Of a stretch of 64,000 nt of DNA, positions 23,455-36,232 are shown one piece after another. Within the stretch, counting starts at the first letter, position 1. Every line of letters begins with the position of its first letter. The position numbers were made by a program, and so were the translations under genes. Where the stretch lies: positions 1,307,892 to 1,371,891 of the forward strand of contig JANPYM010000012.1 in NCBI GenBank assembly GCA_025890175.1. The letters are read 5' to 3'. The notes below the pieces were generated by a model. That model was not told the DNA's origin and made no database searches. It was given only the letters and a program-made list of their open reading frames with translations. This stretch comes from Ciborinia camelliae. Its lineage: Eukaryota; Ascomycota; Leotiomycetes; Helotiales; Sclerotiniaceae.

Positions 23455-24740
23455 ACCACACAAGTCTTAGATATTAAATCACATTCTAGAAAAATAATAC
23501 CCTTCATCTTAGGGCGGTTGATTTTGGCCTTTAGCCCATAGACTTACATATGTGAAAATCCGAAGTCGATTTTGTGTTACTACTCCAGTAACTTGTTTAC
23601 TATTTATGCACCAAGATCTTTTCTCTATTTTCGTTTACAATCGTGTGCCAGCCGAGTTTCGCGGGAACTTGTGTTCTGTGCTCCCAGGAGTCTAGTTGAA
23701 CGTTTTGGACACGGACCAGATTTCATAACTCACATTTAATCCAACATATCGAAGTGAGGTGGAATTTCAAAGGGTTGGTTAGTATGGTCTGACCTTGGGC
23801 CAGCGCCTAAAATTCTTGACTTGAAAGTGTTGGTTCTTATATTGGTGTAGTTATACCAACACTCGAGACTATTTATATAGTGGTACTTCAAAATTATTGG
23901 TACTGCCCAACTATCAATCAGTTCCACTTCTTCATCGGCATCAATTATCCAATATTTTCATCCAGAATGCCTGGCCATTGCCATAAATAGCAAGGACAAA
24001 GAACTGGGGTTAAAAATACAAGCCATCGATTAGACAAGGTAAAAGCCCATGCAAAAGAATCGCGAGGAGCTCAAAAGAGTCTACATCTAGGAAAGTTTAA
24101 GGATCTGGAAGAACAGATAAGATGTAAGAAGAAGTGGGAGGAGGATGATGCGAGACACAATGTGAGAGAAACACGGGAGGAAGACGAGAATAAAAAGAAG
24201 GAACTTGTGAAACATTGGCATACGGTTGGGTCTATTATGGTAACTCCTTTTCTTGGGCCGGACGTGGAATCAGATGTCCAAAATAATATTGATTGTCGGA
24301 GACGTGTGGATGTGAATACAAATAGAAATGGCAGGATTCATGCATTGGGTGCTTAGAATATGATTAACCCTCGGGATAACATTCGGGGAGCCATGGACAA
24401 GAAGTAGTGGTTTATATTTGTGTTTTTGGAGTTTGTGTTTTGCTTTGTTCACGCAGGCATCAAGATACACAAAAGGTCATCTAGTTTTACATTATCATCT
24501 ATGGAACGAATGAAGAGTTTATGCTGATTGATTGGTTGATTGGTTGCAATCCGAGTTTACTAGTGTATCTCTGCTCCCCATACATTAATTCACCCTTGTT
24601 ATCTCCGCCATAAATGAATTACCCGCTCATCATTGACGAATTTGACCACCAATCCGAAAATATACTATCATTCTTCTTCCCACAGAATACTATCCATCCA
24701 TTCCTCATGTTTTCTCCTCTCCATATACAGCGGCAACCTC
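23455..24740. other. Intergenic with one interrupted ORF
   Basis: Apart from the interrupted frame at 23967-24356, I see no gene or repeat between PBDC1 and the BTB gene. Confidence 0.5.
23967..24356 (+). pseudogene. Charged ORF interrupted by one stop, possible relic
   Basis: An ATG at 23967 gives MPGHCHK and then TAG at 23988-23990. The same frame stays open for another 122 codons, with a highly charged helical stretch (LGKFKDLEEQIRCKKKWEED) and the end RIHALGA. It may be a broken gene, a readthrough frame, or chance. No family is recognised. Confidence 0.25.
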
Positions 24741-25595
24741 TCATGTATCAATGGACTTATCGGGAAATGTCTCCAGATATCTAACACAACGTTCGTCGGC
24801 ACCGTGCTGATGATACTGGCATGGATTAACGGTTCTTGGATCCAGATCCACCTTCCATTGGTGCCCATATGGGGGGCCGCGACCGCGGGTGGCATTCATA
24901 CTATCCATCAGAAGATCATCATCGCTTTGGACGACTTCATGAAAACGGCTGACGCGGTTTTCGACCTTCGCGCCAAAGAGACAGCCGAACTGGATCGATA
25001 GATAGCATCGGGAAAGGAAACGTCGAGCCATGGAAGGTTTTTGGTTCACAGTTTCTTTGCTAGTGTTACTGTACACATACCAGATCGTATTGAGGCAGGG
25101 AAATGCGTTGGACTTTAGGTAGAACGCGGTGATACGGTTCATCATGACATCTTGCAAGTGTGAGATGCCCTTCTTTTCCACAAAAATGTAGATGTTCCAT
25201 AATACCTCGATACTTTTGACCGTTTCTGGGCGCCAAAATCTTCCTCGGTAGGCATATTGTAGTAGACCAAAAAAAACCTGCGGATCTTCTTCAAGTCTAA
25301 ACAAAGTCGTGTTGCCCACTTCTCCAAGTATCGAGGCAAAAAGGTTTGGTTTGTAACGGGTCAACATCTCCTGGTGAACAATGAACTCCATCTGATCTCC
25401 ATGCTTGCAAACGATGACCTCTACCATCGCGTGGTTTTTGCTGGAAATGGGTTAGCTTTAGGGACAAAATAGTATTCTGATTGAGGATTTTACTTACCGA
25501 TTTTCACCAGGCAAAGGAGCGAAACGGCCATCTTCTTCTTGCCACTGGTATGTTGCGAGGGTTTGAGATGATTGTGGAGACAATTGTGGAGACAT
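24741..25595 (-). CDS. BTB/POZ-domain protein
   Basis: Two exons, 25595-25498 and 25440-24741, give 265 aa. The first ATG follows an A-run and encodes MSPQLSPQSSQTLATYQWQE. The GTAAGT donor and CAG acceptor join in frame to NRKNHAMVEVIVCKHG. The BTB fold covers about residues 35-140: VEVIVCKHGDQMEFIVHQEM, KPNLFASILGE, then FFGLLQYAYRGRF. The C-terminus has CQYHQHGADERC, a Cys/His pattern seen at the end of many fungal BTB proteins. BTB domains mediate dimerisation and cullin-3 binding, but the target of this one is unknown. Start the reading at 25595, since a start at the internal Met would cut off the first strand region. Confidence 0.82.
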
Positions 25596-28333
25596 TTTTT
25601 TGGAGAACGTTAGGATTAGGCTTGATGGAATATGGAGCCACATCGATGGAGAGTCTGGCTTTTTAAGTTTCGTTTGTAGAGTTGGGTTTTAAGAATTTTC
25701 TTGGAAGATGTTATGTTGGGTTGATGGTGGTGGTGAAGACGATATATATAAGCATAGAGCATATACGGCAGCGCAGCTTTGAAGTTCTTAATACAGCCCC
25801 GAACAATCAGATCAGCGCAGTTAAGTACGTACGGCACAGAAAGTTGATAGTACGGCTCTACCGTATTTATAACATGACAAATTTCAAAGACCTACCGTAT
25901 TAAGAACAGCAGGAGGCTCATTGCCTATGGCTTAAGCGCGGTTAAGGTGGCTAGAATAGCTGGGCTGGGAGAAATTGAGGACATTTTCAACCCTAACTGC
26001 TGAACAAAATCACTTTCGTAGGGTCCAGGAACCGAGAAAATGATCTAGTTAGAATAGACATCTAAACGAAACTCCATTACGCACATCAGAGCAAATAATA
26101 GACGAGATTCAAAGAACATTAACAACCATGACACCATATGCCATCAGTGTTTAAATACCCCCGACCTATGATTACTTTACTTAGATGGGATAGTGGCGAA
26201 GATAAGGTTGAGCAGGATAGTAAAAGAGGCACTGAGAAGAATAGGAAAAGAAACTTGATACGTGAAAATAAGATAGTTAAGACCAAGAGAAGATGAGACT
26301 TGATAAAGTGAAGAAAGGGGTGAAGCGATGATCGGAGCCGAGGACACATCGCACCGCCTGGCTGGTGGTAAATTCGCGAGTATATTATGAAGATAATCAC
26401 CTGGAATCATTTTGTTCTGGCAACGATTCCTTATAGATACTAGATATCTGCTGATCATAATTTTCAGGTGATGTGTGACATGTTATCTCTTACATTGTTT
26501 GATCCATCCAGAGAAACAAAGTTTTTGTGATTGCTGGATTTGTTGATAGTGATTATCATATCTCCCCAAATCTCTACTGGCTATAGACGAATATTAGATG
26601 TGTTACAACTCAAACTATCCTCTAGGAAGCCAACCGATCCACTCTCATGCCTTCTTATCAGATGTCGCGATATGAATATCCCACCCGCCAGAAAATCCAC
26701 AACCCAGAATCTAGCCTTGACATTTTATCCCGGAGAAGGAGTAATTAATCCAGTCGAAGTATTCATCATAATTCTGTCCGTTTCCCCACCCCTATTCTCT
26801 TTACTTACCCTTGAGAAGGCTTTTCACTCTACCCAGGACATTTCTCGCCTAATGCATGATGATGATACAAGCAGAGGCTTGTTTGGCGGGGGTCACACTC
26901 CATGTTGTCAAGAGGACCCTTCTGTCTAGTAACAGTTACCAGTTGGTGAAATGCTGAGTTGGACATTGCGGAAAGGTTACGCATATATGGAGTTAGGGGG
27001 CGGTGTAAGCGAGATTTCCGATCCTACTGCGTAGTAGATAGTACTTCGAAATTAGAACATGTCCCAATGACAATACAGATGGATAATCAAGGACTCCTTC
27101 ATGCATCAAAGCATGCATTATTTTAGTTAGAGTAAACATAGTCCCCTATGTAAATGGTAAAGCTCTTTTCACCGCATAACAAAAGAAAAATCTGCATGTA
27201 TGAAATAACTCATGTGGATTACCACATCTAGATAATCGACTTTTGAGAAGATTCTCCATATATTTCAACTGGATTTGGACTGTTGGAAGCGAATTTCAAA
27301 AGTATGGCTTCTTCATTAACTGTCAAATTGTGTTCCAAAATCATGAAAGAGGGGACTGGTTCATTTATATTCGAAAAATGCGTCTTTTCTTGTGAGATGA
27401 CGACTGAAATGAGATGTCGTCTCTCAAAATAGATTTTTTGCTCGGAATCGCAAGGTTTTTGCTGTTAACACTTTGCCTTTGATACTGCGAATGATGCACT
27501 TGATTTATCAGCTCTCTCTGTTCGTCTGATATCGGGGTGGTTTTGACTCTAATTGCGTTCATGAGTCGTGACATGGCAATTGAACAAATCAATGTATGCT
27601 TGTAGAGTATGAAGACCAATTATGCAGGGAAGGGAAGTGATTTTACTTGACTCTTTGGATATACTATCTGTTTAATATTATGACTCTCTGATATGTTTGT
27701 TGTAGGCGATGGATGAAAAATAGTTCAGGAGTATATCTTGTACAGACCGAAATTATAGGGTTGAGAAGCCTAGCTCGTCTAACCAAAACTAAGTCCGTGC
27801 CATTTAGTTTTCTATTTCACTCTTCTCTTCGATCAGCAAGAGAAATCATTTTCATTCCATACATCACCAAGTGAATCTATCACTGGAACTTTCTTCTTGG
27901 GCCGTTACTCTACTTCCGTCGACTATATCTTATTCATCCTTCATACACTGATTTGAAGAGCCCGCGATCATACGGCCCGATCTTTCCCAGCCAAGTCATA
28001 GATCCCAGTGGGGTTTTAGTTGGCTAAAAGACGTTATGAGATGGTGATAGCAGATAAGACGGCAGGGATAATACGAAGACTTCTCGATAGTATTTGGTTC
28101 AATATTACGTTTGGTCGTCCCGTCTCAGCGCAAATCAGATGCTACCCCACACACAATGCACAATGAGCAAAGCCAAGAGAATTATCTTGTTTTGATCATT
28201 GTGCTACTCTAATCTTGTCATATTTTAGCATCTTACATCTGAATCAATCATTCTTTTCTTTGCCTGTGCACTATTATATTCTCACATTCCTCATCTTGTT
28301 TCTTTCATTCCGAAACTTACCCCAGAAAAGGAG
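25596..28333. other. Gene-poor stretch
   Basis: 2.7 kb with no convincing gene. Open frames at 26531-26929 and on the minus strand at 27365-27619 lack an ATG at their ends and show no domain. Within the second, an internal ATG would give 69 residues ending in a basic tail, which is not enough to call. Confidence 0.5.
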
Positions 28334-29263
28334 ATGGACGACTTCATTGAACTTGGAATAGAAGCTGTTGACAAATGCGTCGATAAACATTTCCACAAGC
28401 TACCTGATAAAGCGTTACATTCAGAAACATATCATCCGCGAAACATCAAGAACGCAATTTCGGGACAACTGCGAGGGAATGGTCCTGCAAAGGATCAACC
28501 TGTCAATTCCAGTGATGGCCTTGGAGCAGATGAAATTGGAAGTGATGATAGCACATTAGACGAGAAACGATATCGCAGACAAGAAAATGGGGGTCGTCAG
28601 AGTCTCGATAAAGACCAGAGAAGGGCATATGGGCCAGACTATGTTGGTGGAGGCAGGATTTGCGAAGATGGTTCTGCTTCGCCTAGATACCGAGATGCCA
28701 TCTATGGACAGGCTCTGCAACCGTCATATAAGGACTCTTCTTCGCCATCACATCACAGAAAAAGGGGCAATGACGACTTAGATCGCAACTTGCAACTGCG
28801 TTATCACCAAAACCATACTGGGCAGAATTTGCGTCGGATGAGATCCTTGCCTTATGACGAGCCACGGACAAGAGATATGACCAGCCAGTCCGAGCATGAA
28901 GATACAAAGGAGTATAGTAAAAATAGGAGAAGATTCACTGTGGACGAGAGCAGGAACTCCCCTCGCGAACAAACGTCCAAATCGATGTCTAAGTCTTCGA
29001 ACAAGACCGACTCAAGCGAAGCAGGTTTAAGATATGGTGTTGTCGGTGCAATGATTGGCGGCTTAGCAGCTCAAGAACTCACAGCTCGAAATGGGAGAGG
29101 TGGTAGTAATGACAAGATGGCTTTGGCAATGATTGGAGCAGTTGTAGGTGCTTTGGCGGGCAAGTCATTTGGAGAACGGGTACATGAGAATAAAGGAAGG
29201 GCAGAGCGAAAACCACGCGAAGACAGATATGAGAGGGAGTACAATACCAACCCAGAATACTGA
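28334..29263 (+). CDS. Glycine-zipper protein, 309 aa
   Basis: Single exon from ATG to TGA. Residues 1-230 are charged and disordered, rich in Arg, Asp, Ser and Gln. Two glycine-rich hydrophobic helices follow: YGVVGAMIGGLAAQ (about 234-247) and ALAMIGAVVGALAGKSFG (about 260-277), with GxxxG and AxxxG spacing. This matches the glycine-zipper 2TM pattern of proteins that pack in membranes. A charged tail ends in NTNPEY. The N-terminal segment (MDDFIELGIEAVDKCVDKHF) may form an amphipathic helix. Similar fungal proteins are uncharacterised, and I infer only membrane association. Confidence 0.75.
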   Translation: MDDFIELGIEAVDKCVDKHFHKLPDKALHSETYHPRNIKNAISGQLRGNGPAKDQPVNSSDGLGADEIGSDDSTLDEKRYRRQENGGRQSLDKDQRRAYGPDYVGGGRICEDGSASPRYRDAIYGQALQPSYKDSSSPSHHRKRGNDDLDRNLQLRYHQNHTGQNLRRMRSLPYDEPRTRDMTSQSEHEDTKEYSKNRRRFTVDESRNSPREQTSKSMSKSSNKTDSSEAGLRYGVVGAMIGGLAAQELTARNGRGGSNDKMALAMIGAVVGALAGKSFGERVHENKGRAERKPREDRYEREYNTNPEY

Positions 29264-31521
29264 GTAATAAACTTTCATGAATCTGGTAGTCTCATGAGAT
29301 TTGCCCAATTTGCTCATGGCATGCAAAAGACTTTCAACTCAAACAATCACACATACAGATATATCGCAAAAATACCAAATCGAGTCTATATAAAGTTCAA
29401 ACAAGTCTTCCATCAACGGATTTCCTCGAGCTAGAGCTTGGTTGATTGTCAGTCATTTCTTGTTGTCACATGATTACGAATTTTCCTCGCCCGTGACTCA
29501 AGTTTTTCTACAATCCAACCTTTTCTTCTTCTCTAACACATTCCACCAGCACCCAATATCTCAATATGTTGAATGTAAGTGCTATCCCATGGTTTATACT
29601 TTCCTTATTATCCACCTGTACTTGCCATTGTGTGCGAATAATATCTGCTTCACTTTCAAAGGGAGTCAGTGGCACTCCTAAGACGTAAGCAGCAACAATC
29701 CATTGGGCATCATGTCTTTCCCGAGAAACTTATACTGTTTCAGCTTAAGAAGTTTTCAATCTCGTTTGAGATTTCAGTTTCCTTTTCATAAGTCTTGATC
29801 AGCGAATAAATCTTCTCGCAAGTTGTTGTTGGCTGATTATACAATACTGGCACCCCCTCCCGCCCCAGCTGAGCTACACGGTCATCAAATTTAGCTACGA
29901 AGCTGGACTGGGTTTTCATTTAATCATTTTCCAAAACCAGGAGAGGTAGCAAGATTTAGAAGAGACTATACGCATCTCCGTCACCTTAGGCCAGCATTAC
30001 TTCGAATTACAGAATAAATATTCTCTCAGTTCGTATCACACAGCGATACTCAAAACATTTCAACGCAATCAATTCATCGCATTGGGCTATCCGCAAAGAA
30101 ACCTGGTCTGTAAACTATTTTACTGTACTCTCCGGAACTTAATACTCTAGCAATGTTCACGAAGAAAGTCATGTATTTTGCAGTCATGGCTCTCGATTAT
30201 TCCTCTACTTCTGCCTCAGCATCTTAGTTACTATCACCCGAAAATTTCCTACAATACAAGCTGCTTGATCATCCTCGTCATTTCCATCAAATTCCACTCT
30301 TGTACTTTCACTTTCCCTTTCAAGCTTTTTTTTTTGGCTGTCAATGGGTCCCCCTTTTGAATTATTTGCGCCTACCAATAGCGCTGGAAGTGCTTCTCAT
30401 GATGGTTTACGTCTCTGCTACCCCACTGCAGCTGAACCCAAGTCAAGGATATTCGCATACAGTCAGATATCAAAATGGTTATCTCCATAACAAATGATGA
30501 GATTCGCTATAGAATGATCTTGTAGATGCATCTAAATATCTCAATCACAGAGTGATGCGGTAAAAGTTGGCCGGAAAGGAGGCTAAATGATGAGTGTGAG
30601 CAACTTCCTACCCCGGAGAATTTTGGGTGGGACTATCTCTTGATTCTTAAGAACCTGTTTGACATTTCATGGTTTGTTCAGCACTTGCGATGGAGTTAAT
30701 TTGGCCCGTTTTATATCAGTTGGGTTTTTAAAACTTTCTTGGGGGCGTTAAATGTAATTATGAATGATCAATCTGATTCAAGACCTTGTCGGAAGTCCCA
30801 TGAGACGCCCTAGCTAAGTAATATTTTGCGGAGCAGAATCACCATCTAAGATACTCAAGAGGAGTTTCACAAATGATAGTAATTTGTAAATTAGACGACA
30901 ATAACTAAACATTTGGAGACTTCGAAGGAAGGAAGAAAAAAAGACAGTGATTCTCGTGGGGGAAAAGCGGCAACAATTGTCTCTAGGATAAAAATAGCGA
31001 ATATCCTCGACACAATATCTTTTTGTTCTCAACTTGTCTGAAATACGTTTATCGAGCTAATAGCCAAGTGCAGCGACTGAGCGATAGATTCCATGAGTTC
31101 TTGATATGCTGTGCCTCTGTTCTGTGATGTTCATGTTCGGGCAGTGAGGTTTTCATAAGCACGCCATTGAATCTACGAGAATGTGAATTAGAAAGTGGCA
31201 GAATTGAAGGGCTCATACAAATCAAAGAGTATGTCATGGACTCATGACTACTTTGAACTTCAATTCGGTTTTTATTACCCCCTCTCCTGATCACCGGTAC
31301 TTGCTGCGACGAATACAACGCTTATGATCCATCCATCCATCCAGCCCCTATCCAGCATAAACTCCCTTTACCAAAAGCATTCCAAGATATAAAATCATGC
31401 TACAGACGCCCACCATATATGCTCCTTTTCCCCACCAAAGTGCCCCTCCCCTGATCCCAAAATACCATTATCCAACCTACCTATCAAAACCCAAAAAATT
31501 CCGTGTGGTGTCGAGATCAAT
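29264..31521. other. Gene-poor stretch
   Basis: 2.3 kb, AT-rich, no supported coding region, repeat or RNA gene. Confidence 0.5.
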
Positions 31522-32450
31522 TCAGATCTTTCCCTCAGTATCCCGGTTCAAATCCTCATCGACAACCGTCTCATCATCCCTATATTCCTTATATTCTATC
31601 TCTTGTGCGCATTTTTCATTGCAAGATTCTCCCTCGAAGAATTCCCTCGGTTTCTTGATAATAAAAGTATACGTTTCATCATCCTCAAGGAAAATTTCCC
31701 CTCTGCCCGAAGATTGTCTGCTATTCATTCATTAGTCCTCCATCATTTCAAAAGTCACAAAGATTCGAAGAGGAAAAAAACTCACCCAGACCTCTCTACA
31801 ATCTCCAACGCGCAAACCACAAGCATGAAAACCACCACGATTCCCACAACCATAAAATCATTTCTCCTCCCCATCTCCAGATGCGTCAATCGAATTCTGT
31901 ATCCCACGGCAGTTCCTGGCCAGGTATTCGAATTCACACATCTTCCCTTCTCCTCATTGATGGCCTTCATCCCATTTTCTCCCTCCCAGTATTTCCTCGC
32001 ATCCTCTTTGCGCAAAGACGGTAATGCAGAAGTTGGCATACTCGGCATTGCGTCATCCTCGCTACTCGTCCTGGTCAAACTTTGAAGATACATCGAACTG
32101 AGCGGTCGTGCAGCTAAAAGCGCTTCGTTGGCAGGAGTGTCTTTTGAGGGCGTGGTTGGTGCATTATTGAACGCGGATTCTTCTGCAAAATATGCATCGT
32201 CGGAGGGAGAAGTAGTGGTTGGTTTGACGAATTGAGGGAGAGGTAGTTTTTGATGTTCTGGGAAATGAGGGTTACGGGGATTGCTGGGTTTAGAATGAGA
32301 GAGGGAGAGAGTGGTTATGGCGGAGCGGAGTGAGGTGCATGATTGAGAATTTAGACATTCTTGAGATTGGGGTGTTATTCGTGTGAAGACGGGGAATGCG
32401 GTTGAGAGCTGGAGGAAGAGAAGGAGCGAGAGGGGTGATGTTGGTCGCAT
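31522..32450 (-). CDS. Predicted secretory-pathway, single-pass membrane protein, 287 aa
   Basis: Exons 32450-31786 and 31720-31522 are joined by a GTGAGT donor and a TAG acceptor next to a GACTAATG branch site. The product starts MRPTSPLSLLLFLQLSTAFP, a good signal peptide. A Ser/Thr/Pro-rich segment with few cysteines (SQECLNSQSCTSL) follows, then one membrane helix (FMVVGIVVVFMLVVCALEIV, about 199-218) placed just before the exon junction. An acidic tail of about 65 residues ends in NRDTEGKI. The topology suggests a type I membrane protein with a cytosolic tail. I do not recognise the family. Confidence 0.7.
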
Positions 32451-35400
32451 TTTTTGTGATTGTAAGGATGCAACTATTTGGTGATTTCTTGATGGGTTTG
32501 CGAATGGGGTGGTAAATATATAGGTATTTGAAAGTCGTATGATATACCGTTCTCTGTTCGTCGACTGCAATTGATATTCTGATGTTTTCGGATTCTTGGC
32601 AGTTTCTCACACTCAAAATGTTAAGAATGCCGCAAACGAATTGTAGATAGATCTCCCGAACGCAGCTCGATAGAATTGGTCGTCACTTCAAATATTATAA
32701 TATTGCAGAGATTGAGCGAGGAATAGGAATTGAAATAGAATTAGAAATTGAATCCAAGGGTAGAATATAAAGAAGTGAAGAGGGAGGGGGAGGCCGTCCT
32801 TTACGTACATTCAGTGCACCATAACCTACCATAGAGTATGTAACCCATGTTTATCCACATGCAATACAAACAGGCATCACCATTTAAGGTACTAGTTAGT
32901 GTAGTAGCTAGTGACATGGGGTAATTCCATTTATCTCATCCATTTCATGTATGGCGTCTGTTTCTGATCCTAACCTGTTGGAAATCCTACAAAATGTTGA
33001 AGACCGCATTTGGTATTATTGCGGCAGGCTGGTAGCAAAAGAATGCTTTCAGGCTTCAGCCCTTCTGGGTCCTTGCGTGATTTTCAGGGATTGGTGCCAG
33101 GGCCAGGGGGGTGAATGGATGATAGGATAAATAATGGTTAAGGTTATGGGACGTGGATGTCCTTATTCGAGGTAAGGGAGTAGGTATCGCGAGTGAGGTG
33201 AGGATTGGGCGGGGTTTTGGCCGACTTGTACTCTTGTACCTGGTATTTGATTCACTAGGTATCCACGCCTTATTGGCTCGTATACATTTAAGGTTTTGTT
33301 TCTTTTTTAGAAGCAGGATTCAAATTTCATTATATTCCTAAAGTATCAAGCAAATGAAGATATATTTTACTTTTTTTGCTCATTCTTTTCTTCTTATTTA
33401 CATATCAGGCAGCATGAAAACGTGAAATAACTGATGTGCAATCCACAACTGCCAAGAGAAGGAGATTTGGAGGTTTGGACGATTAGGGGAATTCCGAATT
33501 ATGGGGAGAACTACCGGTACTCTTAAAGCTTCTACAGCTTGCCCTTCCACTTTTATTCGTATTAGTGCGCCCATGGAAATCCTTGCTGCAGGTCATTGCT
33601 TGCCACCAATACCCATGTTCCCAGTAGTAGTTGTATCTGAAAATAGCGGGATCGGGCATACAAGGGAAAAACCCTGATCTGAGTGTGGCTATTTTCAGAT
33701 ACTCTACAGGGCATACCTAGGGATTGAGAAATGGTCATTGTGGTGAGTTTGATGGTTCAAAATTCGATCAAACAATTGAAATTTGGAAGTATGTTCTGAT
33801 ACCAAACATTTACAGTATTGAATACCCCTCAGACTCTCAGAGGTATGCAAGAATCCTCAAAAGCTTGACCGTGGTCTGACTGTGTTCTAGACATATCTAT
33901 TTTACTTGGCAATATTGCTTAAGAAGAGGGGATAAGACTTGTGGCTGCGATTACAATGTAGCGAGTACAACTTGAAATTGTATCATGTGGTACAATACGA
34001 GAAGATTATTGGTTACCCAATAAGAGTCTCGAAGCTTGTCATCCCAATATCATGGTAGAATTTTATTTAATGGTTATTTCTACTGCCCGACCGAGTACAT
34101 CAATTGAAACCGTTTTGTAGATTAAACGAGTTATTGATGAAGGGGTAAAATATCCCCGAAGCTTTTTATCTCTTGGCACTTGTGAACAGTGCACAACAAT
34201 ACAATATAACCTTTTAGCCATATAATTCGAGATCAATCCTTCCAAATCGTGGGATCAATAATGGAGGAAAACGAGTTGCTATGAATCCTACGAAAAAGAT
34301 TCAATCATGGCCATCATGACCTGGATATAATTTTTGGCTCGTCATACTCAAAAGATCGACAGGGACAGGTACAGGTACAAAAATCCCTGTGTGTTTTTTT
34401 TTTCATCTAAAGGTACGGAGTACATTTCCGCCGGTCCGGTAGACCATCCATTTGATCCTATACGGGATTGATGTGCTCAGTGAAATCCTAACCGCAGGCT
34501 GACCTGCAATTATAAAGATTTTGGAATACGAACCAAGCCCATTACTTACTTCTCAGTACTTTCGGTTGGTCTACGGACGTGAATGAGATTTTATGTGAAT
34601 TCAATTTGGGGTTTATAGAGTCTTAACAAATATAGACGCTAGCTTTAAGCTTCTTCGTATTGCAAATTAACTTTGACCCAAATTAGATATAAACTTTGGC
34701 CCTTTAATAACCTTATTTATGCAATCAACAAAACTATCAACTAGGTAATTGTTGCCTGATCATAAGATATTTCAACATAAATATCATAAATACCCAGGAA
34801 GAGCCTGTAGTCTCAATCATCCTGAACACTTTTGACCCCTCACCTCTGCGCCGCAGCAGTCAGCAAGGCCACCAGCCCCCCAGTTCTTAACTCTTATATC
34901 ATGAATCCTTCTAGAAAGATAATAGAAGTTTACTCAGCCAGTTTCCGGCTCCAGGGGGGAAGCTTATATCTTGATACTACCTTATCTTTACTGCCACCAT
35001 TTGTTGGATGATGATTTAAGGCACAGAGCGTCCGTTCATTGAACGTCCATTACAGCGCTTACTGAAATCTTCTATCTGCTTCCTATTAAGGATATAAAAC
35101 AGGCGTCGATCGGCTACTACCTATCTATCACGAGGTCCCCGATCCATAGTTGGACGCAAAGGACCATGGAAAACCCGAGAAACCCTTCAGAGTAACAAAC
35201 GAAATCGCATATGTCCTGAAGTCCGATATCAGTGATTCAGTTTGTAACTGTTATGTTGAAAGTGTCCCACTTTAACAAATGCTACGTTGTTGCTTGTACG
35301 ATATAAGCTTCAGCCTCCTTGGTTTAGCCCTGCAATGCTTCTCTGTAGGATGAGAGTTGGAAATATGCTTATATAAAAGGATTTCCATGCTGACAACAAC

Positions 35401-35656
35401 GAGATGAGGTGGTAATCAGGTGAATCCTTCATAATAATTTGACGATTATTCTAATGATAGAATTTTTGAAGACATACAAGGCTGAGTAACAGATTAGATG
35501 TTGAACAAAGGGAAAAAAGGATTGATTGGACCTAATGTACTGCTCTTCAGCCACTCACAACTAGGGAGTCAGTGATATCCATATCACCGACTCAAGCGAA
35601 AGTCGAGGGGAGGATAGGTAGGAGGAACCAATCAATCATCTGAGTGAGTATGTGCA
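32451..35656. other. Long gene-poor stretch
   Basis: 3.2 kb without a supported gene. Short open frames are scattered and lack domains. I see no inverted repeats marking a transposon. Confidence 0.5.
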
Positions 35657-36196
35657 GTGGAAAATGAAAAGAAAACTGAAGAAAAAAGCAGACGTGCAAC
35701 GAAATACAATTTATCAGACGGTCAGGTGATGTTATGTAATCCTATTTTTGAACGAATCATTTATAGAGGATCGATTGATATAAAAGAACTGAAAAAGAAA
35801 AAAAAATGTAGACGTGCAACGAAATACAATTTATCAGACGGTCAGGTGATGTTATGTAATCCTATTTTTGAACGAATCATTTATAGAGGATCGATTGATA
35901 TAGAAGGACTGAAAAAGAAAAAAAAACGCAGACGTGCAACGAAATACAATTTATCAAACGGTCAGGTGATGTTATGTAATCCTATTTTTGAACGAATCAT
36001 TTATAGAGAGAGGATCGATTGGTATAGAAGGACTGAAAAAGAAAAAAAAACGCAGACGTGCAACCAAATGCAATTCATCAGGTGTTCTTATATAAGCACG
36101 TACGCACCCCCACCCTACATCATTGAAACGGTAGCCGAAACTAACCTCGATAGCAACAAAAAACACATACAAATCTTAAGGCTGACAATTTCTTGA
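35657..36196 (+). CDS. Hypothetical ORF over a 120-bp minisatellite
   Basis: An open frame of 179 codons covers the repeat array. The repeated peptide is 40 residues (RRATKYNLSDGQVMLC, then NPIFERIIYRGSID and a Lys-run). The frame begins at GTG with no ATG before the first internal Met, so a start or an upstream exon is missing. A 4-bp insertion in copy 3 moves the rest out of the repeat frame, yet the ORF stays open to 36196. Since 120 is a multiple of three, openness of one copy carries through the others, so the ORF is weak evidence of a protein. Confidence 0.25.
   Translation: MENEKKTEEKSRRATKYNLSDGQVMLCNPIFERIIYRGSIDIKELKKKKKCRRATKYNLSDGQVMLCNPIFERIIYRGSIDIEGLKKKKKRRRATKYNLSNGQVMLCNPIFERIIYRERIDWYRRTEKEKKTQTCNQMQFIRCSYISTYAPPPYIIETVAETNLDSNKKHIQILRLTIS
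35690..36082. repeat. 120-bp tandem repeat (minisatellite), three copies plus a partial fourth
   Basis: Copies start at 35690, 35810 and 35930 with AGACGTGCAACGAAATACAA. A truncated fourth starts at 36054. Copies 1 and 2 are exactly 120 bp with only a few differences. Copy 3 is 124 bp because of an extra GAGA. Near identity means recent expansion. Confidence 0.95.
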
Positions 36197-36232
36197 CAAA
36201 ATGACAATCTTAATGCTACAGCCTTCTCAATT

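Noticed and set aside
24633..25001. Plus-strand ORF over the BTB gene
   Set aside because: Antisense of the BTB exon, whose minus-strand frame carries the real motifs.
26531..26929. ORF of 132 codons in the gene-poor stretch
   Set aside because: Starts at TTG, composition is random and no domain is seen.
35690..36082. Possible CRISPR-like array
   Set aside because: Directly adjoining 120-bp units without spacers in a eukaryotic genome; it is a minisatellite.
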